Notes: generated by a model from the letters alone, not told the origin. Positions 6,975 through 16,175 are shown, counted from the first letter of the stretch. The stretch: 34,080 nucleotides of DNA from Heyndrickxia acidiproducens DSM 23148 (GCF_000374345.1 NZ_KB894015.1:1-34080); one strand, 5' to 3'. A program made the numbers and translations.

Positions 6975-7985
6975 TTATTTTGCCCTTTTTAAAATTAATA
7001 AAGTAAAATCATCCCGTAATTGGAATTCCTGCCATCTCTCCAGCTCTTTATAAACCTTTGTAACAATTTGCTGTGCGTTCAAATGTATGTATTTCCGAAT
7101 CAATTCTGTGATGGTCTCCCTGCTGATAAATCCATCTTTTGTCCGGCATTCCGTTACACCATCAGAAAGCAGCACAATCATATCTCCATCCATCACATTT
7201 CTGGCATATTGATGGTATTTCGTCCTTTTCTCTATACCTAAAAGCAGCCCCTTCGCTTCCAAGTCTTCAAACCGGTCTTTTTTCGCGCTATAATAAAAGC
7301 CGGGTTCATGTCCGGCAGATGAGTAGGAAAAACGGTGCAGCACAGGATCGTACATGCCGTAAAACATGGTGACAAACATGCTTGGATCCACATTATGCTC
7401 GACAACACGATTCAAGTTTTCCAAAATCACATGGGGCTGGTGGCTGTACTCCGGCAAGCTGTCCATCGAATATTTGATCATGGACATGCAAAGCGCTGCC
7501 GGGATTCCTTTGCCAATGATATCGGCAATGGCAATGCCGACACAGTGGTTTTCGTCCTCAATAAAATTATAATAATCTCCGCTCATTTGCTTTGCGGGCA
7601 CGCTGATGACGCCGATATCAACGCCGTCTTGCTGTGGTACATCCGCCCTCAGCAATGTTTGCTGCATATTAGCCGCAATCTCAATTTCGCTTTTCAGTTC
7701 TTTTTGTTTATGCCTCAGGCTTTGCTGTTCACGGTATACCAGTCCATAAGCAAGCATGACCTCAAGCAGGACGTCAAACGACTGCTGTACCGTCTTTGAC
7801 AGATGGGGATCAATTTCCTGCAGAACTGAGCGGTGATACATAATCATTTCTTCCGGGGAAACACGGTTTTCAATTAATTTGCGGCCGAACTTTTCGCACT
7901 GGTAAAGCACCTGTTCATTTGGATGCTGCAAATATTGCATCATCATTTCCTTATATTCTTTCTCTAATGTTTCGTTAAAGTCCAT
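6975..7985 (-). CDS. rsbU: PP2C-type phosphatase RsbU
   Basis: RsbU dephosphorylates RsbV-P when activated by RsbT, which triggers SigB under environmental stress. The 336-residue protein has an N-terminal RsbT-binding helical domain (about residues 1-85), a linker, and a C-terminal PPM/SpoIIE-type phosphatase domain. The latter shows SVPAKQMSGDYYNF, IADIIGKGIPAALCMSMIKY and VLLSDGVTECR, whose aspartates bind metal. A start at 8009 is possible, but the ATG at 7985 has AGGAGG seven bases upstream and matches the B. subtilis N-terminus (MDF...). Confidence 0.96.
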   Translation of the reverse strand: MDFNETLEKEYKEMMMQYLQHPNEQVLYQCEKFGRKLIENRVSPEEMIMYHRSVLQEIDPHLSKTVQQSFDVLLEVMLAYGLVYREQQSLRHKQKELKSEIEIAANMQQTLLRADVPQQDGVDIGVISVPAKQMSGDYYNFIEDENHCVGIAIADIIGKGIPAALCMSMIKYSMDSLPEYSHQPHVILENLNRVVEHNVDPSMFVTMFYGMYDPVLHRFSYSSAGHEPGFYYSAKKDRFEDLEAKGLLLGIEKRTKYHQYARNVMDGDMIVLLSDGVTECRTKDGFISRETITELIRKYIHLNAQQIVTKVYKELERWQEFQLRDDFTLLILKRAK

Positions 7986-7996
7986 ACCTTCCCCTC

Positions 7997-8398
7997 CTAG
8001 CGAACCCATTTGACCGCGGTGACAGTCGTGCCTTTCTTCGGATCGGAATCGATATCGAATTCATCCATCAGGCGGCGGACCCCCGGCAAACCAGCTCCCA
8101 GCCCCCCGGATGTGGAGTAACCGTCCTCCATCACTTTACGAATATCCGAAATACCCGGCCCGTGGTCTGCAGCAATTACTTTCAGCCCTTTTTTCCCGCC
8201 TTGCAAGAGTTTTTCTATCTGTATTTCTCCCTGGCCTGCGTATATAAAGATATTCCGGGCAAGCTCACTAATCGCTGTTGTAATTCTTGCCTGGTCAATA
8301 ATCCCAAAATTCAATTCTCGCGCAATATTTCTTCCTAATTGCCGGGCTGCCACGATGTCCCATTCGTTTAGAATTTTTACACAGGAATGGTTGTTCAT
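7997..8398 (-). CDS. rsbT: Switch kinase RsbT
   Basis: A 133-residue GHKL-type serine/threonine kinase. The N-box is AISELARNIFIYAG (N49), followed by DHGPGI (D78) and a GGLGAGLPGV lid. RsbT is held in the stressosome by RsbR and RsbS. On stress it phosphorylates them, is released, and activates RsbU. Same length as the B. subtilis protein. It starts 4 nt after rsbS, with TGGAGG overlapping the rsbS end, and ends 11 nt before rsbU. Confidence 0.97.
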   Translation of the reverse strand: MNNHSCVKILNEWDIVAARQLGRNIARELNFGIIDQARITTAISELARNIFIYAGQGEIQIEKLLQGGKKGLKVIAADHGPGISDIRKVMEDGYSTSGGLGAGLPGVRRLMDEFDIDSDPKKGTTVTAVKWVR

Positions 8399-8402
8399 AT
8401 AT

Positions 8403-8759
8403 TTAATCCTCCAGTTCCTGTTTTAGTTTCTCTAAACCACTTTCAAGATCGAGCGCAGTCAGGACATCTTCCAGTTTAATTCCCAATTCAATCAAAGTAA
8501 TGGCAACAGCCGGCTGGATGCCTGTTATCACTACCTTTGCACCCAGCATTTTTGCCATATTGACGACATCTCCCAGAACTTTTGCGATAAAGGAATCAAT
8601 AAAATCGATGGAAGTGATGTCGATGACTACCCCGCTAGCATTTGTTTGATGGATTTTTTGCAGCAGATCTTCCTGGAACTCCAGTGCTGTCTGGTCATCC
8701 AGTTCCCATTGGATAGAAATCAGCAGGCAGTTTCCAAGTTTTAAAATTGGTATACGCAT
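8403..8759 (-). CDS. rsbS: Stressosome scaffold protein RsbS
   Basis: A 118-residue single STAS-domain protein. [12 protein letters not shown] carries the serine phosphorylated by RsbT (S56, equal to S59 of B. subtilis given three fewer N-terminal residues). RsbS forms the stressosome core with RsbR paralogues and sequesters RsbT. The ATG follows the rsbR stop by 3 nt, and GGGAGGG at the end of rsbR serves as ribosome site. Confidence 0.96.
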   Translation of the reverse strand: MRIPILKLGNCLLISIQWELDDQTALEFQEDLLQKIHQTNASGVVIDITSIDFIDSFIAKVLGDVVNMAKMLGAKVVITGIQPAVAITLIELGIKLEDVLTALDLESGLEKLKQELED

Positions 8760-8762
8760 TCA

Positions 8763-9593
8763 TCAGCCCTCCCATTTTACAATTTTCCGACCAGTGAGGC
8801 GCAGTGCCTCTTCAATTCCCCTTTGCAGTGTGCTGGTTGTCGCCACATGTTTTAAGTCAATTCCCAGATTGACAATGGTTTGTGCAATTTCAGGACGGAT
8901 GCCAACCAGCATGCATTTCGCGCCGACAAGCCGGACAGCATCCGCCGCCTGGATAATGTGGTGGGCCACGATCGTATCAACAATTGGAACCCCTGTAATA
9001 TCAATCAGCACGACTTCAGACCGGTTTTTTACCACGCCGTTCAGCAAATTTTCCATAATAAGCCGGGCCCGTTCAGAATCAATGGTCCCCACCAGCGGTA
9101 AAACAGATATTTTTTCAAAGACCGGAATGAGAGGAGCGGATAGTTCACGCAGTGCGATTTTCTGGAGTGAAATGGTTTTTTCCCAAATGGTCGCATAGCC
9201 ATTGACGAACTCATTTTGTACCGAGTTTGTCCAGCCACGGAAAATCTTCCAAAACTCAATTTGTTTTCCGGCCTCAATTTCAGCCTTGCTTGTCATAATT
9301 TTTTTATATACAATATCCCCTAAAGTCTGGATACCTGTTGTCACAAAAGTAAGCGGCCACCCGAAAAATACAATCCTTTCAGCGAATTCGCCCAGCTGTT
9401 TTTCATATTCATGGTTCGTTTTTGTTAAGCGGGCAAGAATGACTTCCACAAAATCCTGGCTTGTTTTGTTAAAAACGCTGCCCGAGTTGAATTGAAAAAC
9501 CTGTTCATCGCTTTTCGATTTCATGGCTTTCATCCACTCTTCCAATATTTCATCTTTATGCTTTGGGATATACTCTGCAAGATACTGTTGCAT
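8763..9593 (-). CDS. rsbR: Stressosome sensor protein RsbR (RsbRA)
   Basis: A 276-residue protein with an N-terminal non-heme globin-like sensory domain (about 1-135), a linker helix and a C-terminal STAS domain. The second RsbT phosphorylation site (T205 in B. subtilis) is conserved as T207 in PIVDTIVAHH. The first site (T171 in B. subtilis, in VGTIDTER) is a serine here, S173 in VGTIDSER. I prefer the ATG at 9593 over a TTG at 9614. It is first of the operon and is separated from mazF by a terminator and a 400-nt gap. Confidence 0.94.
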   Translation of the reverse strand: MQQYLAEYIPKHKDEILEEWMKAMKSKSDEQVFQFNSGSVFNKTSQDFVEVILARLTKTNHEYEKQLGEFAERIVFFGWPLTFVTTGIQTLGDIVYKKIMTSKAEIEAGKQIEFWKIFRGWTNSVQNEFVNGYATIWEKTISLQKIALRELSAPLIPVFEKISVLPLVGTIDSERARLIMENLLNGVVKNRSEVVLIDITGVPIVDTIVAHHIIQAADAVRLVGAKCMLVGIRPEIAQTIVNLGIDLKHVATTSTLQRGIEEALRLTGRKIVKWEG

Positions 9594-9810
9594 GACAGCC
9601 TCTCTCCTATCCAAATTATTAAGGCCTTCATTCAGGCAGCATTACTGCATCCGCCGGTTTTCCGGCAGGTGCTGCATCCATTTTTGCTACTGCAGGCTGC
9701 TATGTTTCCCGCACTTTTATGATGAGCACCCGTGTTTGATGATCGCAGTACGTCTGATCCCCGGCAAGCTGAAACCTTTCATCTACTATTCTTATAAAAA
9801 GAGATTTACA

Positions 9811-9839
9811 TATATATGATGCTATTATATCTTTTTCAA
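9811..9839 (-). promoter_or_regulatory. Candidate promoter of the rsbR operon; gap 9594-9991
   Basis: Minus strand: -35 TTGAAA (9834-9839), 17-nt spacer, -10 TATATA (9811-9816). A TATAAT within the spacer is an alternative -10. Either gives a leader of roughly 200 nt. The leader includes an imperfect hairpin with GCCGG-AAAA-CCGGC at its tip (9647-9672). No gene is apparent in this gap on either strand. Confidence 0.4.
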
Positions 9840-9991
9840 GGTGCGGACGGTTACCGGTTTTATGTAAGTTTCTCATGAAATATCCGGGATGGGCAAATTT
9901 TTTAGCTGATTATTTATTATTTTGTTTATTTTTTATAGGGGAATAACTTTATTTTAATACCTCTACCGCAATATTTTAAACCCGCGTTTAT

Positions 9992-10018
9992 CAAAAAAAC
10001 GCCCCTAAAAAGAGCGTC
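9992..10018 (-). terminator. Terminator of mazEF
   Basis: Minus-strand hairpin ACGCTC/GGGCGT (10012-10017 and 9999-10004) followed by TTTTTT. It lies directly after the mazF stop and separates the toxin-antitoxin unit from the rsbR operon. Confidence 0.85.
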
Positions 10019-10019
10019 A

Positions 10020-10370
10020 TTAGAATTCTATCAAGCCCAGGCTGATTTGAAGGGCATCGTCAATCTTTTCCATCATTTCTTCGTCAAGATGCGTGATTTT
10101 ATCCGTTAAGCGCTGTTTGTCAATTGTACGAATTTGTTCGAGTAAAATAACAGAATCACGTTCAAAGCCGTAACGCTTTGCATCAATTTCAACATGTGTA
10201 GGCAATTTAGCTTTTTGGATTTGCGCTGTAATAGCAGCAACAATTACAGTGGGACTGAAACGATTCCCAATGTCGTTTTGCAAAACGAGTACCGGACGCA
10301 CACCGCCTTGTTCAGAACCAACAACAGGAGAAAGGTCAGCAAAGTACACGTCTCCACGCTTAACAATCAA
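10020..10370 (-). CDS. mazF: mRNA interferase toxin MazF (EndoA/NdoA)
   Basis: A 116-residue MazF/PemK-fold endoribonuclease opening with [20 protein letters not shown] and containing the [12 protein letters not shown] core. The close B. subtilis homologue cleaves mRNA at a UACAU-type sequence and is neutralised by its antitoxin. The start is TTG (10368-10370), as I recall for B. subtilis ndoA, which probably keeps toxin synthesis low. It starts 4 nt after mazE with a G-rich ribosome site inside the end of mazE. Order alr-mazE-mazF-rsbR is the conserved Bacillus arrangement. Confidence 0.96.
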   Translation of the reverse strand: MIVKRGDVYFADLSPVVGSEQGGVRPVLVLQNDIGNRFSPTVIVAAITAQIQKAKLPTHVEIDAKRYGFERDSVILLEQIRTIDKQRLTDKITHLDEEMMEKIDDALQISLGLIEF

Positions 10371-10374
10371 AGGA

Positions 10375-10653
10375 TTACCCCCCGCTTACTAAGCTTTCAA
10401 CGGTATGTTCTGCTTCGTATTCAGCTTGAATCGCTTCTGAGGCAATCGCTAAATTGATTTTTGCCATTTCCATGTAACCGCGGCGCATTGTTTCGCGGAT
10501 TTGACGTTTTTTCCGTTCTTTTAAATACATTTTCGTAGCGCGGTAAATTAATTCGTTACGATTCATATTCTCGGTTTCAGCAAATCCATCTAATTCTGTT
10601 AACAGCTGTTGCGGCAACCGGATTAAAATTTCTGTTGAAATGGATTCAGACAC
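10375..10653 (-). CDS. mazE: Antitoxin MazE (EndoAI/NdoAI)
   Basis: A 92-residue antitoxin with an N-terminal ribbon-helix-helix DNA-binding domain ([19 protein letters not shown]...[15 protein letters not shown]). A C-terminal acidic segment is expected to wrap around MazF. Start is GTG (10651-10653) with GGAGGTG six bases upstream. It has its own promoter in the gap after alr. The pair is the chromosomal ndoAI-ndoA system rather than a mobile one, judging by its conserved neighbours. Confidence 0.95.
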   Translation of the reverse strand: MSESISTEILIRLPQQLLTELDGFAETENMNRNELIYRATKMYLKERKKRQIRETMRRGYMEMAKINLAIASEAIQAEYEAEHTVESLVSGG

Positions 10654-10705
10654 CTGCTACACCTCCACACACACTAGACACCGTTTCGAATTCCGTTCCA
10701 ATCTA

Positions 10706-10733
10706 ATCATAACATCAATTTAACTATATGCAA
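10706..10733 (-). promoter_or_regulatory. Promoter of mazEF
   Basis: Minus strand: -35 TTGCAT (10728-10733), 16-nt spacer, -10 TATGAT (10706-10711). Predicted start is about 45 nt before the mazE GTG codon. Confidence 0.55.
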
Positions 10734-10805
10734 AGATCAAATCGCCATTCCTATCTATTATCGGCAAAAAAATCAGGCAAATATTCAAGATTCGCCAAAG
10801 AATTT

Positions 10806-11969
10806 CTATTTTGCCAGCAGAAAATTCAGCACTTTGGTCACCTTTTGCCCTTTTTGCATGAAAATCCGCGGAACACGGGCTGAAATGGAACAGGTCACTT
10901 CATAATTGATGGTTTCCAGTTTTTCAGCGATTTCATCTACTGATACCAAGTATTCTCCCTGCCGGCCGATCAAGACAGCTTCCGTCCCGACAGGCACTGC
11001 ATGCGGCAGTTTCACCATGCATTGATCCATGCAAATTCTTCCGACAATGGGGGCTTTTTCTCCGCCGACAATCACTTCCTGGCCCTGTAATTTCCGGATC
11101 CAGCCGTCCGCGTAACCAATCGGCAGTGTTGCAATCCACTCATCCTGGTCAGCCGTATAGGTTGCCCCGTAACTAACGGTATCGCCGGTATGAATTTGTT
11201 TCACATGTGTCACTTTCGTATGCAGCGAAAAAGCTTCCTTTAAAGGAAACGGCAAAATTGCCTTCATTTCAGGAGATGGTGCCAAACCGTACATCACAAT
11301 CCCAAGCCGCACAGCATTAAACGGCGTCTGGTCAAATCTTAAAGCGGCTGCGCTATTGGCACAATGCACAAACGGCGGGCGGGTTCCAAGGCTTTCGACC
11401 ATTTCGCGGAAACGGCTGTACTGTTTTTCGTATAAGGCCGTGTCGATTTCATCCGCTGTTGCAAAATGGGTGAAAATCCCGTCAAAAGAAAAACAGGTTT
11501 CGCTTTCAATCAGCTTTTCCACCGCTTTTAGTTCTTCCGTGCTTCTGACGCCGATTCTCCCCATGCCTGTATCGCATTTGATATGGACAGACAGTTTCTG
11601 CCCGCCTAAATGTTGACGCGCCTCCGTGAGCCAATCTGTTTGAAAGACTGTGAGCGATACCGCGTTTTCAGCCGCAATGGGCGCATCTTGCGGGCGGGCT
11701 GCACCCAAAACCAAAATGGGCGCCCTGATGCCATCGTTTCTAAGCGCCAGTGCTTCGTCAAGAAAGGCTACCGCCAAACCGGAGGCCCCTGAGGCAAGCG
11801 CGGTTTTTGCAACCTCATAAGCCCCATGCCCGTAAGCATTTGCTTTCACGACAGCAATGATGGCTGTTTGTTTTGGCAGTCTCTTACGTACGTTTTTAAT
11901 GTTTTCTTCTATAGCATCCAATTGGACTTCGACCCATGTATCCCGGTAAAAAGGATCTGATCCCCTCAT
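10806..11969 (-). CDS. alr: Alanine racemase
   Basis: Converts L-alanine to D-alanine for peptidoglycan using pyridoxal phosphate. The 387-residue protein has an N-terminal TIM barrel with the PLP-binding lysine in [11 protein letters not shown] (K42). The C-terminal beta domain has the catalytic tyrosine in SYGATY (Y266). [14 protein letters not shown] and FVHCANSAA are typical conserved segments. It supplies substrate to the D-Ala-D-Ala ligase at the other end of the window. It lies downstream of ydcC after a strong terminator and before mazEF. Confidence 0.96.
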   Translation of the reverse strand: MRGSDPFYRDTWVEVQLDAIEENIKNVRKRLPKQTAIIAVVKANAYGHGAYEVAKTALASGASGLAVAFLDEALALRNDGIRAPILVLGAARPQDAPIAAENAVSLTVFQTDWLTEARQHLGGQKLSVHIKCDTGMGRIGVRSTEELKAVEKLIESETCFSFDGIFTHFATADEIDTALYEKQYSRFREMVESLGTRPPFVHCANSAAALRFDQTPFNAVRLGIVMYGLAPSPEMKAILPFPLKEAFSLHTKVTHVKQIHTGDTVSYGATYTADQDEWIATLPIGYADGWIRKLQGQEVIVGGEKAPIVGRICMDQCMVKLPHAVPVGTEAVLIGRQGEYLVSVDEIAEKLETINYEVTCSISARVPRIFMQKGQKVTKVLNFLLAK

Positions 11970-12048
11970 GACTACACTTCCCTTTTCAATTTCGCCATTA
12001 TACTGATTATCGAACGCAAGAGAAGCATTGTCAATTGTTTTTAAAAGG

Positions 12049-12099
12049 AAAAAAGCCTCCCCCGCTTTTGTAAACTTGTTACGAAAAGCGGGGGAAGGC
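12049..12099 (-). terminator. Terminator of ydcC
   Basis: Minus-strand hairpin with arms CCCCCGCTTTT and AAAAGCGGGGG (12059-12069 with 12084-12094, extended outward with one bulge) and a 14-nt loop. It is followed by TTTTTT. It lies just after the ydcC stop and ahead of alr. Confidence 0.9.
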
Positions 12100-12100
12100 C

Positions 12101-13117
12101 CTATTTTTCCGGGTCGCCCTGTACGGATTGGGCAACTTTTATCATCTCTGCCGCTGTCAGGTTTTTGGATGCAAGTGTATAGTCGACCCCGTCTTCCGTC
12201 CAGGTAATGGAATCGTCTGTCATTGTGCCAATGGCGAATCCGAGATCAATGATATTGCCGGCTGCAGGAATGGCGTCCATCGCAGCTGTCGGAAGCACTT
12301 CCGCTTTTTCCTGAATCAGTGTGAATGACTTATCGCCGGTATACGTTAGTACCGCACGTTTGCCATTTGCTGTTGCCACCTCTTTTTCATCCAGCAGCGT
12401 GGTATGGCCGATTTTCGCAGTCGGGTATTTGACTGAGAACTCTTTGCTGCCGGCTTTTGCGTCAACCGGAATTTCAAGTTTTGCGCTGGTCATATTCTTC
12501 TTCGTGTCAAACGCATTGTTGTCGAACTTTGCATGAAAATCGACTTTTGTGAACAGGACTTTTACCAATGTATTGCGGTCTGTATCCATTACTTTGACAC
12601 TCACCGGTTCCAGTGTTCTTTTATTGAATGTGATTTCCTGGTACGGCAGCATTTTATGGTTTTGGTAACGTGTTTTCGTTTCAAATACATATTGATTTTT
12701 CTTCACTGTTAATTTGGCATTTTTGTCTTCTAAAATATCTTTTACAAGTGATTCATAAAGATAGGCCTGGCTTGTATTATCCGGCCACTCACTTTGGAAT
12801 TTGTAACTCTTATTTAAAGCCGGCGTGACAACAAAAACCCCTTCTTTATTGCGCAAAATCATTTGGCTTTGGCCTTTACCGCTGTTTTTCAAGTTCACGC
12901 GGTAATAGCTCGGCTGGTTATGCCATACTTCAATATCATAGGTTCGCGGCTCATTTCCTGTCTTTAATGTCATTTTTGCGTTCAGCTTATAGCCGTCCAC
13001 TTCCGCTGCTTTTTCTTTTAACTTTGAAGTGACATCCTGCGGCGATTTTGCACCGCAGGCCGAAAGTGTGAATATCGCTGTCAAGGCTGCGATCAGTAAC
13101 CAATACTTTCTCTTCAT
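12101..13117 (-). CDS. ydcC: LolA-like outer-surface lipoprotein YdcC
   Basis: A 338-residue lipoprotein: positively charged start, hydrophobic stretch and lipobox LSAC (cysteine near residue 21). The mature part is predicted to be anchored to the outer face of the membrane. It resembles the LolA/LppX beta-fold family and the B. subtilis sporulation-related protein YdcC. Its molecular function is not established. Its place between acpS and alr matches B. subtilis. Ribosome site AAAGGGG lies about 10 nt upstream. Confidence 0.88.
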   Translation of the reverse strand: MKRKYWLLIAALTAIFTLSACGAKSPQDVTSKLKEKAAEVDGYKLNAKMTLKTGNEPRTYDIEVWHNQPSYYRVNLKNSGKGQSQMILRNKEGVFVVTPALNKSYKFQSEWPDNTSQAYLYESLVKDILEDKNAKLTVKKNQYVFETKTRYQNHKMLPYQEITFNKRTLEPVSVKVMDTDRNTLVKVLFTKVDFHAKFDNNAFDTKKNMTSAKLEIPVDAKAGSKEFSVKYPTAKIGHTTLLDEKEVATANGKRAVLTYTGDKSFTLIQEKAEVLPTAAMDAIPAAGNIIDLGFAIGTMTDDSITWTEDGVDYTLASKNLTAAEMIKVAQSVQGDPEK

Positions 13118-13274
13118 CCTTTCAACCCCTTTATTGTCTCATTTCATTGTTTTATGAAGAGAAAGGCATGCCCGTCGTTCAGATCCAAGCCTTGTCTCTC
13201 CTCTCTTACTCAGAATATATGAGACAACCTCCGTGGATATGAACAGGAAATGAAGAAAAGGTTTTAAGGAATGC

Positions 13275-13288
13275 TGATGGCGTTTACA
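13275..13288. promoter_or_regulatory. cre-like site between acpS and ydcC
   Basis: TGATGGCGTTTACA (minus strand TGTAAACGCCATCA) matches the catabolite-responsive consensus TGWAANCGNTNWCA at all but one position. It lies about 160 nt upstream of ydcC. No promoter could be placed relative to it, so function is uncertain. Confidence 0.3.
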
Positions 13289-13325
13289 GCCGGACAGGAG
13301 GATGGCAGGATGTTTTTTCTGTTGG

Positions 13326-13676
13326 TTATGCTTCTATAATCACCTGGGCAAATGCATATTCACGGCTGTGTGTGATCGACAAGTGAAAGGCTTCTCCCGC
13401 TGGTTTTGAAAAATAAGGCCGTCCCTTCCCGTCTTTTTCAATTTCAATATCCTGAAACGAGCATTCGCTGCCAATCCCTGTTCCAAGCGCTTTTGAGAAG
13501 GCTTCCTTAGCCGCAAACCGCCCTGACAAAAATTCAATTTTTCTTTGCCCGATTAACGAATTAAATGTCTTATATTCCGCATCTGTTAAAACTCTTTTCG
13601 GAAAACGCGGCTGTCTTTCATATATTTTCTTCATTCTTTCAAGCTCCACAATATCAATTCCAATCCCTTTGATCAT
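13326..13676 (-). CDS. acpS: Holo-[acyl-carrier-protein] synthase
   Basis: Transfers the 4'-phosphopantetheine group of coenzyme A to a serine of acyl carrier protein, which is required for fatty-acid synthesis. The 116-residue protein begins [15 protein letters not shown], which holds the metal-binding aspartate (D8). It contains the second signature [17 protein letters not shown] chose the ATG at 13676 because GGAGGTG lies six bases upstream. The longer frame to 13733 has no support and would overlap the divergent ydcA ribosome site. Confidence 0.95.
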   Translation of the reverse strand: MIKGIGIDIVELERMKKIYERQPRFPKRVLTDAEYKTFNSLIGQRKIEFLSGRFAAKEAFSKALGTGIGSECSFQDIEIEKDGKGRPYFSKPAGEAFHLSITHSREYAFAQVIIEA

Positions 13677-13737
13677 ACAGTCCACCTCCCCGGCATAATG
13701 TTTAGATAAGGCTTTTCCACATGAAAGGAGCATTTTT

Positions 13738-14349
13738 ATGTTTATCCGCCCTGTCCGGTTGTCTGCTCTTATACAGTATTATCCTGTTGCATTTGCGATT
13801 GTTTTCATCCAGTGTGTGCTCTTTATGGTGATGCAGCTGCCTTTCTTTCCAAACCAAGGGATTTACCAGGGATTAACCGGTGTGAATCTGTATATTGCCC
13901 AGGGGGAAGTTTGGCGCCTGATATCCCCTGTTTTTGTCCACATTCATTTCAGCCACCTGCTCTTGAATTCCTTTTCAATTTTACTGCTCGGGCCGTTTCT
14001 GGAGCATTATTTCGGCAAATGGAAATTCAGCATCCTTTACTTCGGAAGCGGGATCATTGCCAATGGGATGACTTTCCTTCTCCTTCCGCTCACTTATCAC
14101 CATGCCGGTGCAAGCGGAGCCATTTTCGGCCTCTTAGGATGCTATTTGGCATTTCTTTATGTTTTTAAGCAGTCCATGCCAAAAACGCGCCAGCAAACCA
14201 TTTTGATTGTGATCAGTTTTACCATGCTGACAGCACTGCTGCAGCCCGGCACCAATACCGTCGCCCATCTTTCCGGTTTTATTGGCGGTGTTGCGCTTGG
14301 CCTCCTCATTTTAAAGCTTAAAAAAGGGACAGCTTCTTTGCTTAAATAA
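13738..14349 (+). CDS. ydcA: Rhomboid-family intramembrane serine protease (YdcA type)
   Basis: A 203-residue polytopic membrane protein of the rhomboid family. The serine motif GASGAIFG (S126) and a later histidine in the [10 protein letters not shown] segment (H177) form the catalytic dyad. HLLLN (73-77) is the HxxxN oxyanion motif. About six transmembrane helices are visible. It is divergent from acpS with only about 60 nt between starts. AAAGGAG lies seven bases before the ATG. The substrate is unknown. B. subtilis has the same divergent pair. Confidence 0.92.
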   Translation: MFIRPVRLSALIQYYPVAFAIVFIQCVLFMVMQLPFFPNQGIYQGLTGVNLYIAQGEVWRLISPVFVHIHFSHLLLNSFSILLLGPFLEHYFGKWKFSILYFGSGIIANGMTFLLLPLTYHHAGASGAIFGLLGCYLAFLYVFKQSMPKTRQQTILIVISFTMLTALLQPGTNTVAHLSGFIGGVALGLLILKLKKGTASLLK

Positions 14350-14350
14350 G

Positions 14351-14383
14351 AAAAAGCAACGGATCCGTCCATTGCTTTTTTCC
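14351..14383. terminator. Terminator between ydcA and cshA (bidirectional)
   Basis: Inverted repeat AAAAAGCAA (14351-14359) with TTGCTTTTT (14372-14380), followed by further T on the plus strand. On the minus strand it is also followed by a T-rich tract. It ends ydcA and may also end cshA, which converges on it. Confidence 0.8.
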
Positions 14384-14438
14384 TCTAATATGATGTAGAC
14401 AGCCTATCGCTTACCCTTTTGGCCCTGCCTTTAGTTTT

Positions 14439-15860
14439 TTAATATGGTTTTCTGCTTGTTGTCGTTCTTCTTGGCTTTCTTCCTTTATTATAACCGTGGG
14501 ATGAAGATTTTCCTCTCCTGTTATGGTTATCCTTTTTGTGCGGAAGCGGACGCTCTTCTGAAATATGGACCGGCGTTTTGTCCGGCTCTTTTGTCATCAG
14601 CTTCAGGGCGGCGGCTGTTACCTGCTGCGGATCATACTCATCAAGTAATTCTTTTGCCACTGCCAGATACTCATCAACATTGCCCTCTTTAATGGTATCC
14701 TTGATGCGATCCATCGACATGCGCTGCTGGCCTTCAAACGCTTCGTTCCAGGTAGGCGGGCGCATCGGCAGCATTCTCTTTCTCGTTGTTTGTTCAACAA
14801 TTTTAAGATAGCCCATTTCACGCGGTGTAACAAAGGTTATCGCCATGCCTTCTTTTCCGGCACGACCCGTCCTTCCGATGCGGTGAACATACGATTCCGG
14901 GTCTTGCGGAATATCATAGTTGTATACATGTGTAACACCGGAAATATCCAAACCGCGGGCTGCAACATCCGTAGCAACCAGAACGTCAACCTTTCCTTCT
15001 TTAAACTTTCTTAATACAGATAAGCGTTTTGCCTGGCTTAAATCACCGTGTATCCCTTCTGCAAGATACCCGCGCAAGTTCAGGGCATTCGCCAGTTCAT
15101 CCACTCTGCGTTTCGTCCGGCCGAAGACGATGGCAAGTTCAGGGGACTGCACATCCAGCAAACGTGAAAGCACATCGAATTTTTCGCGTTCATGCACTTT
15201 AACGTAGTGCTGTTCAATCAGCGGTACCGTCATTTCTTTTGCTTTTACGCGGACAAGTTCCGGATGATGCATGAACCGCTCAGCAATTTTGCGGATCGGT
15301 TCCGGCATTGTCGCAGAAAACAACATGGTATGGCGTTCCTCAGGGACAGAAGACAGGATCGCTTCAATATCCTCAATGAATCCCATATTCAACATTTCGT
15401 CCGCTTCGTCTATGACTAGTGTGTGCACCTGGTCAAGCTTAAGTGTCCGCCGTTTGATATGGTCAAGCATCCGCCCCGGTGTCCCGACAATAATTTGCGG
15501 GTGATTTTTAAGGGCGCGGATCTGGCGCTGAATATCCTGGCCGCCATACACCGCCAGCACACGGATACGGGAATCCCGGCCGATCCGGTATAACTCTTCC
15601 GAAACCTGGATAGCAAGTTCCCGCGTCGGTGCGATAATCAAACTTTGTATATGGTGGCTTCTATGGTCAATCTTCTCAATCAGCGGAATTCCGAATGCGG
15701 CTGTTTTACCGGTACCTGTCTGTGCCTGGCCGATAATGTCTTTTCCTTCCATACTGAGTGGAATCGTTGCTGCTTGTATCGGTGATGCTTCTTCAAAGCC
15801 CATTCTTTTTACAGCTTTTAAAATCGCCGGGCTCAAATTCAGTTCTGAAAACTTCGTCAA
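14439..15860 (-). CDS. cshA: DEAD-box RNA helicase CshA
   Basis: ATP-dependent RNA helicase associated with the RNA degradosome and cold growth. The 473-residue protein has all core motifs: Q motif (GFEEASPIQ, 21-29), Walker A (AQTGTGKT, 46-53), DEAD (151-154), SAT (182-184), HRIGRTGR (326-333). It ends in a basic RNA-binding tail rich in Arg, Lys and Ser. The start is TTG (15858-15860). AAGGAG lies 11 nt upstream, which is rather far, and a 13-codon upstream ORF overlaps the start codon. In B. subtilis cshA follows murF and is followed by ydbS-ydbT. Here ydbS-ydbT are absent and a 15-kb block separates cshA from murF. Confidence 0.95.
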   Translation of the reverse strand: MTKFSELNLSPAILKAVKRMGFEEASPIQAATIPLSMEGKDIIGQAQTGTGKTAAFGIPLIEKIDHRSHHIQSLIIAPTRELAIQVSEELYRIGRDSRIRVLAVYGGQDIQRQIRALKNHPQIIVGTPGRMLDHIKRRTLKLDQVHTLVIDEADEMLNMGFIEDIEAILSSVPEERHTMLFSATMPEPIRKIAERFMHHPELVRVKAKEMTVPLIEQHYVKVHEREKFDVLSRLLDVQSPELAIVFGRTKRRVDELANALNLRGYLAEGIHGDLSQAKRLSVLRKFKEGKVDVLVATDVAARGLDISGVTHVYNYDIPQDPESYVHRIGRTGRAGKEGMAITFVTPREMGYLKIVEQTTRKRMLPMRPPTWNEAFEGQQRMSMDRIKDTIKEGNVDEYLAVAKELLDEYDPQQVTAAALKLMTKEPDKTPVHISEERPLPHKKDNHNRRGKSSSHGYNKGRKPRRTTTSRKPY

Positions 15861-15898
15861 TGCTTCTCAATCTCCTTCTTAACGTTCAACAGGGCCAT
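15857..15898 (-). CDS. Possible 13-codon upstream ORF overlapping the cshA start
   Basis: Minus-strand ATG at 15896-15898 encodes [13 protein letters not shown] and stops with a TGA that overlaps the cshA TTG as TTGA. The cshA ribosome site AAGGAG lies inside it. GGGAG sits only 3 nt before its ATG, which is short for efficient initiation. If translated, it would couple cshA translation to the leader. Short ORFs arise by chance, so this remains tentative. Confidence 0.3.
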   Translation of the reverse strand: MALLNVKKEIEKH

Positions 15899-16012
15899 AT
15901 TCTCCCTATAGGGTTATTCCCATTCTTACAAAAAAATATACTCATACGAGTAGTTTCACCTAAAAGCGTAAACGATGTACGGTAATCGTAACATGAATAA
16001 GCGAGGATTTCA

Positions 16013-16138
16013 ATGCATATGGGCCGACAGCTGCAATTACCTGAAAAAAATCTTACCCCAATCTTAACAGGCAGAAGCCCAACCGTTATGATTCAAGAAA
16101 TGAAGAATTTAGTCGTACAAGCCGCCCATCTTGAATAG
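16013..16138 (+). CDS. Hypothetical 41-residue protein upstream of lysE-type gene
   Basis: ATG at 16013 with GAGGA five bases upstream opens a 41-codon frame (MHMGRQLQLPEKNLTPIL..., ending VVQAAHLE). It ends 37 nt before the exporter gene. It is soluble, has no cysteines and no family I recognise. It could be a real small protein, a leader peptide, or a remnant of a regulator. LysE-type exporters often lie next to a LysR- or Lrp-type gene, which is missing here. I saw no strong promoter in front. Confidence 0.4.
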   Translation: MHMGRQLQLPEKNLTPILTGRSPTVMIQEMKNLVVQAAHLE

Positions 16139-16175
16139 TATATACAAATACCATTATGGACAAGGCGGGGAAAAA

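Noticed and set aside
9594..9822. Plus-strand ORFs and a 21-codon minus-strand ORF in the rsbR leader
   Set aside because: No ribosome sites, low-complexity composition and overlap with the leader hairpin and promoter.
13677..13733. 19-residue N-terminal extension of AcpS
   Set aside because: The strong GGAGGTG site precedes the internal ATG, and the extension is not part of the family.
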